DNA of 64,000 bases. Source: Glaciecola punicea ACAM 611 (lineage in GTDB: Bacteria; Pseudomonadota; Gammaproteobacteria; Enterobacterales; Alteromonadaceae). The notes below the pieces were generated by a model. That model made no database searches and was not told the DNA's origin. It saw only the letters and a list, made by a program, of their open reading frames with translations. Both the position numbers and the translations under genes were made by a program. The DNA lies in NCBI RefSeq assembly GCF_000252165.1, contig NZ_BAET01000033.1, forward strand, positions 1 to 64,000, read 5' to 3'. Shown here one piece after another: positions 57,803 through 64,000 of this stretch; position 1 is the first letter of the stretch, and every line of letters begins with the position of its first letter.

Positions 57803-60631
57803 ATGAGCGAAATTCAGTCATTCCATATAGGTCAGCGCTTCATCAGTAACAGTGAAGCGGTGTTAGGTTTAGGGGTGGTAATGTCTACTGACATCCGCGC
57901 CGTTAGAATATTTTTCCCCGCGGTAGGTGAAGAGCGTACTTATGCTAAATCCAACGCTCATGTGACGCGTCTAGTATTAGGTGTGGGTGAAAAGGTGAAG
58001 CATATAGATGGTTTTGAAATTACCATCAACGAAGTCATTGAACAAGACCACTTGCTCACCTACATTGGCCTGCGCGGCGATACTAGCGAGATTGCGCACG
58101 TGGTTGAAGTTGCCTTAGATCCTCAAGTGAAACTCAACCAACCCGAAAAACGTTTGTTTCATGGACAGTTTGACGATCCAAATTGGTTTGAAACGCGCTA
58201 CCGATGCTGGCTGCAGCAAAATGAATTCGCAAATTCAGGCGTTGTAGGCCTTGTGGGTGCGCGCGTTGAACTAATTGCCCATCAAATCCATATTGCAAAC
58301 CAAGTGGGCAATCGTTACGCCCCCAGAGTATTACTGGCCGATGAAGTGGGCTTAGGTAAAACCATTGAAGCTGCGTTAATCATTCATATGCAAATAATCA
58401 CCGGCCGAGCTCAACGCGTACTCATTGTGGTGCCTGACTCATTGGTCCATCAATGGCTGGTAGAAATGCTGCGCAAGGTCAATTTAGCTTTTTCGGTATT
58501 TGACGATGAGCGCATTGAAGCGGTGAAAGAAAGCGGTGAAAATCCCTTTGACCAAGAGCAGTTAGTGCTATGTAGTCAAAATTTTATATGTCAAACGAAA
58601 GTGCTTGAGCAAGCGTGTGCGACATCTTGGGATATTCTAGTGGTAGATGAAGCCCATCATTTGCACTGGGCAGAAAATCAAGTGTCTACGCAATATTCGG
58701 CCATAGAACAGCTCAGTAAAATTGCCACCTCTGTTTTGTTGCTTACCGCAACACCCGACCAGCTTGGCCATCAAAGCCACTTTGCGCGCTTGCGTTTACT
58801 TGACCCTGCGCGTTTTTACGACTACGAAGAATTTTTAAAACAGGAGCAAAGCTACAGCGAGTTAGCACAAGCCGTTACGCCCTTAATAGAAGATCGAGCG
58901 CCAACCAACACTGAAATATCAGTCTTGAAAGTGGTCGTGCCGAATGTCGATTTACACGAATTTGACTTAAACAGCAGTCACGATCGCGCTCAATTAGTTA
59001 GCAGAATGGTGGATCAACATGGTACGGGACGTTTGCTATTTAGAAACCGCCGTGCGGCCATTAAAGGATTCCCGCAAAGAATTACCCATGCGGTAAAACT
59101 AAGGCTGCCAAAAGAATATGCATTAAGCCTGCTAGAACAAGACGACATTCCCCACGCCCTGCACCCAGAGCGCACCCTTATGCTAGACGACGCTTGGCCT
59201 AGCTACGATCCACGCGTGACCTTTTTGATTGAGTGGCTAGAAGCTAACAATGAAGAAAAGGTCTTAGTTATATGCGCCCATGCCAGCACTGCTTTACAAA
59301 TAGCCGAGTACATGCGCGCAAAAACAAGCATTCGCCATACGGTATTTCACGAAAGAATGAGCATTATTGAACGCGACAAAGCTGCTCACTTTTTCTCTGA
59401 AAATGAAAAAGGCGCACAGGTTATGCTGTGCAGCGAAATTGGCAGCGAAGGCCGTAACTTTCAGTTTTCACGGCATTTAGTGTTGTTTGATTTACCCCTA
59501 AACCCTGACTTATTAGAGCAGCGGATTGGTCGTCTTGACCGCATTGGGCAGAAAAACGATATCAATTTGCACATTCCTTATTTTGAAAATACCGCGCAAG
59601 AAGTGCTGTTTAAATGGTATCAAGAAGGCTTAGGCGCATTTGATGCAACTTGCCCTGTTGGCAGCGACGTATACAAACGCTTAGAAAGCGATTTGCATCA
59701 CGCACTTGCTACCCCAAGTGATATAGAAAACTGGCAAGATGTGGTTGCCCAAGGCCACCAGCTTACCCAAATGCTAAAACGCCAAGTGGAAGAAGGCCGC
59801 GACCGCCTGCTAGAAATAAACGCCAAGGGCAACAGCGCCAGTGAAGAAGTGCTTGAAAATATCGTGTCTGCAGAAAACCCCGTATCGATGCTGAAGTTTA
59901 TGACGCGACTCTTTGACAGCTTAGGCATTGTGCAAGAAGAAAAAGACGCCCACAGTTTTATTTTGCGCCAAAATGAAAATACACTATTTCCCATTAGCGG
60001 CATTTCTGATGAAGGTTTAGAAGTTACCTACAAGCGTGAAACGGCCACCCAACGCGAGCATCTTACCTTTATTACGCCTGACAGTGCGCTGGTAAGCCAG
60101 TGCATCGATTCAGTATTGAGCGACGTCATGGGCAAAAGCAGTTTGTGCTTTGTCAATAAACCTGACACCTCCGTAGGCGCCTATTGGATAGAAATAATTG
60201 CCGTGTTAAATCCGTCAGCCCCACCGGCGCTGCAGCTTTATAGATACTTACCGGCCACGCCCACTAGAGTATGCTTAGACGCCAAATTGACAGTGTGCAA
60301 TGACGAATTCACCAACATATTTAAAGTTAAGCCGAAAATGGCAAATCAGTTAATCACGGCTTTGGCCACACCGATTGCGCAAACTATTACAGCGGCTTTA
60401 AAAGTGGCTAGCGCAGAGTTGGCCAACGTCAAAAAAGCGGCCTTAATCAACATGGAATATGAGCTAGGCGAGGAAATTAACAGACTAAGCGAGCTCAAAA
60501 TAAACAACCCTTCTATTCGCCAAGAAGAAATTGATTTCTTGGTGAAGCAAAAGCAACAACTGCTTAAAACAATCCAAGACGCTGAGCCCATTTTAGACAG
60601 TGTGCGAGTGGTCGTTAATAACCCTAAATAA
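57803..60631 (+). CDS. rapA: RNA polymerase-recycling ATPase RapA
   Basis: The 942-residue SWI2/SNF2 protein helps release stalled or post-termination RNA polymerase. N-terminal Tudor-like domains (about 1-105) are followed by motif I ADEVGLGKT (179-187), motif II DEAH (282-285), TATPDQLGHQSHFARL, and the helicase C lobe with SEIGSEGRNFQFSRHLVLFD and QRIGRLDRIGQ. The C-terminal third is RapA specific. rluA follows 29 bases later, as the pair occurs in E. coli. Confidence 0.96.
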   Translation: MSEIQSFHIGQRFISNSEAVLGLGVVMSTDIRAVRIFFPAVGEERTYAKSNAHVTRLVLGVGEKVKHIDGFEITINEVIEQDHLLTYIGLRGDTSEIAHVVEVALDPQVKLNQPEKRLFHGQFDDPNWFETRYRCWLQQNEFANSGVVGLVGARVELIAHQIHIANQVGNRYAPRVLLADEVGLGKTIEAALIIHMQIITGRAQRVLIVVPDSLVHQWLVEMLRKVNLAFSVFDDERIEAVKESGENPFDQEQLVLCSQNFICQTKVLEQACATSWDILVVDEAHHLHWAENQVSTQYSAIEQLSKIATSVLLLTATPDQLGHQSHFARLRLLDPARFYDYEEFLKQEQSYSELAQAVTPLIEDRAPTNTEISVLKVVVPNVDLHEFDLNSSHDRAQLVSRMVDQHGTGRLLFRNRRAAIKGFPQRITHAVKLRLPKEYALSLLEQDDIPHALHPERTLMLDDAWPSYDPRVTFLIEWLEANNEEKVLVICAHASTALQIAEYMRAKTSIRHTVFHERMSIIERDKAAHFFSENEKGAQVMLCSEIGSEGRNFQFSRHLVLFDLPLNPDLLEQRIGRLDRIGQKNDINLHIPYFENTAQEVLFKWYQEGLGAFDATCPVGSDVYKRLESDLHHALATPSDIENWQDVVAQGHQLTQMLKRQVEEGRDRLLEINAKGNSASEEVLENIVSAENPVSMLKFMTRLFDSLGIVQEEKDAHSFILRQNENTLFPISGISDEGLEVTYKRETATQREHLTFITPDSALVSQCIDSVLSDVMGKSSLCFVNKPDTSVGAYWIEIIAVLNPSAPPALQLYRYLPATPTRVCLDAKLTVCNDEFTNIFKVKPKMANQLITALATPIAQTITAALKVASAELANVKKAALINMEYELGEEINRLSELKINNPSIRQEEIDFLVKQKQQLLKTIQDAEPILDSVRVVVNNPK

Positions 60632-60660
60632 GCAGCCCTAACCGCATGAGAAGACCGTTA

Positions 60661-61308
60661 ATGGCATACGACCCACCCCAAACTCCGGTGTTTGAGGTGG
60701 TTTATAAAGACGAACACCTTATTGTGTTTAACAAACCAAGCGAGCTGCTAACAGTGCCGGGCAAACATGCCGTGCACAAAGATTCGCTGCAGCTAAGGGT
60801 GCAGCGAGTGTGGCCAAGTGCCACCATTGTGCACAGATTAGATATGGCCACGTCTGGCCTGCTTATAATGGCGCTTGATAAACCATCGCACCGACATATT
60901 TCTAAACAGTTCGAAACACGTCAAGTAGGTAAAACTTACTACGCCAGAGTATTAGGATTGCCTCCACAAACATCGGGCACTATTGAGCTGCCGCTCGTAT
61001 GCGATTGGCCCAACAGACCTATGCAAATGGTCGATTGGGAGAATGGAAAACCCGCGTGTACACACTGGGAGCTCGTTAGTAGTGACGAGGTATCTAGCCT
61101 GCTTAAACTGACGCCTATTACTGGGCGCTCGCATCAACTGCGTGTACACATGTTATCTATGGGACATGCTATTTTAGGCGACAGGCTGTATGCAAGCGAT
61201 GAAGGCAAAGCACTGTCTTCCCGCTTATGTTTACATGCCTTTAATATTAGCTTTATGCATCCTGTAACGGGCAACGCTTTATACTTTGAGACGCCCTACC
61301 TCTTTTAA
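60661..61308 (+). CDS. rluA: rRNA/tRNA pseudouridine synthase RluA
   Basis: This synthase isomerises U746 of 23S rRNA and U32 of some tRNAs in E. coli. The start is the ATG at 60661 (MAYDPPQTPVFEVVYKD, 215 residues), with GAGAAG 7 bases upstream. An ATG at 60646 has no binding site. The catalytic Asp lies in HRLDMATSGLL. ICDWPNRP-like VCDWPNRPMQ and ITGRSHQLRVHMLSMGHAIL are RluA-specific. It lacks an S4 domain, as expected. Confidence 0.94.
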   Translation: MAYDPPQTPVFEVVYKDEHLIVFNKPSELLTVPGKHAVHKDSLQLRVQRVWPSATIVHRLDMATSGLLIMALDKPSHRHISKQFETRQVGKTYYARVLGLPPQTSGTIELPLVCDWPNRPMQMVDWENGKPACTHWELVSSDEVSSLLKLTPITGRSHQLRVHMLSMGHAILGDRLYASDEGKALSSRLCLHAFNISFMHPVTGNALYFETPYLF

Positions 61309-61342
61309 GCTTATTATTTTAGTTTTTAGGCCGATAATTGTT

Positions 61343-61561
61343 TTAATCTGATTCATCATTTTTTATTCGTTGCTCTGTCAGCAAATTTTCACAAACTTTG
61401 CATTGCTCTAAAATTACCGAAAAAGCATGTTTTATTTGTTGATCGCTCGCTTTATCACCGACTAAGATCTTGCCTAGCTCCGCGTGCAGCGAAATGCTGT
61501 TTAATGGATTTCTAACATCGTGAATAAACTTGTTTAGCGGCTGTGGGTCATCATCTTTCAT
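61343..61561 (-). CDS. Stand-alone histidine-kinase DHp-like domain
   Basis: The 72-residue protein is essentially only a dimerisation/phosphoacceptor helix pair. The H-box FIHDVRNPLNSISLHAEL carries a candidate phospho-accepting His14, followed by a second helix (about 40-62). There is no ATP-binding domain, sensor or receiver. The ATG at 61561 is favoured (GGTGGA 7 bases upstream); a GTG at 61573 would abut the stop of the diguanylate cyclase gene. Translation is probably coupled to that gene. It may be a phosphorelay shuttle or an inhibitor, or a remnant of a longer kinase. Confidence 0.65.
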   Translation of the reverse strand: MKDDDPQPLNKFIHDVRNPLNSISLHAELGKILVGDKASDQQIKHAFSVILEQCKVCENLLTEQRIKNDESD

Positions 61562-61573
61562 AATTCTGTCCAC

Positions 61574-62581
61574 CTATAAATCTTGTTCAATTGCATCATT
61601 AACGCCTGCATGATACACGCAGTTCTTACCCATAAACTTAGCCTTACACAGATTGTAGTCGGACTTTTTTACAAAATCTTCAAGGCTAGTTTCGTGGCGA
61701 ACATTGGGCTGAGTCTTTATAGTGGCTAGGCCAATACTAAAGGTCACTATTTTATGCTCTTTGTTGCCAGCGTGGTCTATATTTAGTTTACGTATGTTAC
61801 ACAGCAGCTTGTTTGCTATAATCAGGGCGCCTGCACTGTCGGTGTTGGGTAAAATCATGGCAAACTCCTCGCCGCTATATCTACCAACAATATCGGCTCC
61901 TGTGTGTTGCACCAGCATGATGGTGCGAGCAACCTGCTTTAAACACTGAGCACTCTTAGCATGTCCGTAAATATCGTGAAAAGATTTAAAATCATCAATG
62001 TCTATCATAAGTAACGACAATGCATGACCATGCCTAGTGGCAGACGCATAGTGCTGATGTAGCATAATGTCGAGTTGTCTGCGGTTTGATGTTCCGGTCA
62101 GCCCGTCAATGCGTGACAAAAGCTCTAACTTTTTACGATAACAAGCCAATTTCATATGGTTTTTAACTCGCGCACGCAAAATAGGTAAATTCACTGGCTT
62201 AGAAACGTAGTCTACTGCCCCAAGTGATAAGCCTTTTGCCTCTTCTGCTTGGCTACCCGCGGCAGTAACAAAAATAGTGGGTATATGCGCTGTTATCGGA
62301 TTGTTTTTTAACGCAGCGCAAGTGTCGTAGCCGTTTACAATTGGCATGTCAATATCGAGCAAAATAAGCGCTATATCTTCACGCGTAGCACAGTTAATCG
62401 CATCTTTTGCATTGTCGTGCAAAATCACTCGGTACTGTGATGAAAATAATGCGTTCATTGCATCTAGATTACTGCGATAGTCGTCTACCACTAGCAATGT
62501 TTGCTTAGTTACCTCGCTATTTTCATAGAGTGGATCATTATTCCACTGCAAATGAGCGCCAGACAAATCGATATCCGCCAA
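61574..62581 (-). CDS. Response regulator with GGDEF diguanylate cyclase
   Basis: The 335-residue protein has a receiver domain (about 25-145: acidic D33-D34, phosphoacceptor D76 in LLDIDMP, K128 in SKP). A GGDEF domain (about 155-325) follows, with active-site SGEEF (236-240) in GRYSGEEFAMI, predicted to make cyclic di-GMP. The inhibitory RxxD site is absent: TGAD occupies the position. The first gene of a two-gene unit with the tiny DHp-like protein, it probably responds to phosphorylation from a distant kinase. Confidence 0.9.
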   Translation of the reverse strand: MADIDLSGAHLQWNNDPLYENSEVTKQTLLVVDDYRSNLDAMNALFSSQYRVILHDNAKDAINCATREDIALILLDIDMPIVNGYDTCAALKNNPITAHIPTIFVTAAGSQAEEAKGLSLGAVDYVSKPVNLPILRARVKNHMKLACYRKKLELLSRIDGLTGTSNRRQLDIMLHQHYASATRHGHALSLLMIDIDDFKSFHDIYGHAKSAQCLKQVARTIMLVQHTGADIVGRYSGEEFAMILPNTDSAGALIIANKLLCNIRKLNIDHAGNKEHKIVTFSIGLATIKTQPNVRHETSLEDFVKKSDYNLCKAKFMGKNCVYHAGVNDAIEQDL

Positions 62582-63191
62582 TGTAAATCCTCCGAAATAA
62601 TCAGCGACTCACTAGTAGTCGCTATTATGACCCTTTACAGCCACCGTCATAAGTGGAAGTTAGCAGAAAAAGTGCCAACTCAACATTATTTCGCTAAAAC
62701 CTTGATTAAGGTCGTTATTACTAAGCGAGCTTTGACTTAAGGCTTTAAGCTAAACGCCAGTGTATGTAAATTGGCAACGCTTTGTGTAGTCTTTACAATT
62801 TTAATTTTACCCAAAACATACACGATTGTGCTAGCCACAGCGAAATATATAAACAATTTAGTGGCCCAGTTACTCATAGCGAGTTGTGATGAAGTCGACT
62901 TGGATCAATTAAAGATTCTCGTTGCTGATGACAATGAAGATGCAGCCGATGGGCTATCCCTCATCTTGAAGATGAAAGAATGCCATCATACCTCATTGTT
63001 TTATGGAACATTCTAAAGGCTTAATTGATCCAGAATGGCAATGTGCAGCAGTGCCTTTAGCATGCACAATGCGCTCAGGAATACGATCATGGTTGAAATG
63101 GTTTGTTTTATCTCAACATGCAATATTATAAAAGCGTTGGAATAGTGCATATTAAGCAAGTTTTTTGTACCCGTATTACTACCGTTTCAGC
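62582..63191. other. 610-bp region with receiver-domain remnant, otherwise no gene
   Basis: Between the diguanylate cyclase and umuC lies AT-rich DNA with several short open frames that have no recognisable similarity. The only coding signal is the receiver fragment near 62891-63016. The promoter of the diguanylate cyclase must lie at about 62582-62750. Confidence 0.5.
62891..63016 (+). pseudogene. Receiver-domain (REC) remnant
   Basis: The frame reads DQLKILVADDNEDAADGLS and LILKMK, the first strand, acidic pocket (DDNED) and first helix of a response-regulator receiver. It ends about 14 residues later, before the phosphoacceptor Asp strand. Such VADDNEDAADxL openings are common in receivers of hybrid sensor kinases. 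The rest of the domain is missing, so it cannot be phosphorylated. It is a fragment left by deletion. Confidence 0.6.
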
Positions 63192-64000
63192 TTAACAGGT
63201 GAATTTTGGAATATCGCTCCACTTGGTTGTATATTCAGGCGACAGATACTTCCTATTCATTTGCCATCTTTTGTCGCTTATTCCTTGGCTGGCCACTTTT
63301 AAAGAATGGTTTCCAAACTTAGCATTTATGGCGTCAAGGCATGACATGAGCGCTGAGTCTTTGTCGTTACTTGAAAATAAATCACACTGCATAATAGCCT
63401 CGGGTTCAATTTCTATCGCGCCTATGCTGCATTTTAAAAACGACACACCTTCGCAGTAAATCTCTGCCATAGCCGAAATAGCCGCGCCAACGAGCTTTCT
63501 GTCGTCGTTAGTAGGTGTAACAAACTGGCGCACTACGTTACGTTTGTAATGATTGGGCTGCATCGGCGAGGACTGCGCTGACACACTTATTTTCCGTGTT
63601 ACCGAGCCTTGTTGCCTGAGCTTACGACCCACGCGTTGCGCGTGAAAAGAAATCGCTTCGTTTAAAATTTCTAGCTTGTCTACTCGCTCGCCAAACGAGC
63701 GAGAAGCAAACACCTGCTGTTTATCGGCTTTTACGTCGTTCCAACTAAAACACACCGTGCCGTTCAATTCTCTAACCGTACGCTCTAATTCTACCGAGAA
63801 CGCTTTTCGAATTTGCGCTGGCGGATATTGCGCTAATTCCAGCGCGCTATAAATCCCCATCTTATGTAAGCGCGCCGCTATTCGTTTGCCTACGCCCCAT
63901 ACATCGGAACACTGCATATTGCTTAGCACATAGTGCACTTGCTCAGGACTGTCTAATACCGCAATGCCATTGAACTTATCAAAACGTTTGCCAGCGAAAC
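63192..64000 (-). CDS. umuC: UmuC, DNA polymerase V catalytic subunit (partial)
   Basis: The gene is cut by the right edge; only the C-terminal 269 codons are present and the frame stays open to position 64000. Visible parts are the end of the palm/thumb (FDKFNGIAVLDSPEQV, SDVWGVGKRIAARLHKMGI with helix-hairpin-helix) and the little-finger domain (VFASRSFGERV, KISVSAQSSP). The UmuC tail is WQMNRKYLSPEYTTKWSDIP. It performs SOS translesion synthesis. The upstream umuD and LexA site are outside the window. Confidence 0.93.
   Translation of the reverse strand, partial: FAGKRFDKFNGIAVLDSPEQVHYVLSNMQCSDVWGVGKRIAARLHKMGIYSALELAQYPPAQIRKAFSVELERTVRELNGTVCFSWNDVKADKQQVFASRSFGERVDKLEILNEAISFHAQRVGRKLRQQGSVTRKISVSAQSSPMQPNHYKRNVVRQFVTPTNDDRKLVGAAISAMAEIYCEGVSFLKCSIGAIEIEPEAIMQCDLFSSNDKDSALMSCLDAINAKFGNHSLKVASQGISDKRWQMNRKYLSPEYTTKWSDIPKFTC

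Noticed and set aside
62501-62740. 79-codon plus-strand frame
   Set aside because: It overlaps the start of the diguanylate cyclase gene antisense and shows no similarity or binding site.

Overview
The window looks like chromosomal DNA of a Gram-negative gammaproteobacterium, most likely an Alteromonadales member (Alteromonas/Glaciecola-like). The grounds are the protein sequences, the AT-leaning base composition, and gene pairs typical of gammaproteobacteria: trxA-rho beside rhlB-gppA, ubiE-ubiJ-ubiB, rnr-rlmB, purE-purK, rapA-rluA and ubiD-fre. No phage, insertion sequence, CRISPR array or tRNA was seen.

Layout. 1-250: two strong leftward promoters with 16-bp spacers, probably the tandem P1/P2 of an rRNA operon lying just off the left edge. 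312-1145: an exported protein made of exact 30-residue repeats. 1261-9765 (minus): the complete spc (rplN to rpmJ) and alpha (rpsM to rplQ) ribosomal operons, including an L36 gene of 38 codons and an alpha-operon leader. The S10 operon that normally precedes rplN is absent; rlmB and rnr sit there instead. 13.4-16.0 kb: purT, a broken 3' remnant of ubiD, and intact fre.

16.3-32.6 kb is the most interesting region: a peptidoglycan-sugar scavenging locus. It holds a BadF/BadG-type sugar kinase (MurK-like), alanine racemase, a sodium:solute symporter (MurT-like), murQ, a DUF1343/GH171 exo-muramidase (NamZ), an exported two-domain NagZ, a lipoprotein that fuses an AmiD-type zinc amidase to an AmiE-like serine-hydrolase domain, and an NhaC-type transporter. 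Together they could strip muropeptides in the periplasm, import free MurNAc, phosphorylate it and cleave it to GlcNAc-6-phosphate. This merges the Bacillus subtilis murQRP-amiE-nagZ-namZ logic (NamZ/NagZ/AmiE) with the Tannerella murT-murK-murQ import logic. A TonB receptor with a His-rich N-terminus and a truncated MerR regulator appear to have been inserted into the middle.

32.6-54.6 kb is ordinary housekeeping: HU, a VOC protein, aldehyde dehydrogenase, purA, cnoX, dps, a PCu(A)C copper chaperone, purK/purE, rho (with a long structured leader), trxA, rhlB, gppA, ubiB/J/E, a Tag-like glycosylase, prlC, gor and a serine hydrolase. 54.9-57.6 kb: a ZnuD-like zinc TonB receptor with four His/Asp-rich insertions, preceded by two tandem Zur boxes. 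57.8-61.3 kb: rapA and rluA. 61.3-64.0 kb: a REC-GGDEF diguanylate cyclase coupled to a tiny histidine-kinase dimerisation-domain protein, a receiver-domain remnant, and umuC running off the right edge.

Signs of gene decay recur: the ubiD remnant, a frameshifted MATE-transporter remnant between murK and alr, the truncated MerR, and the receiver fragment.
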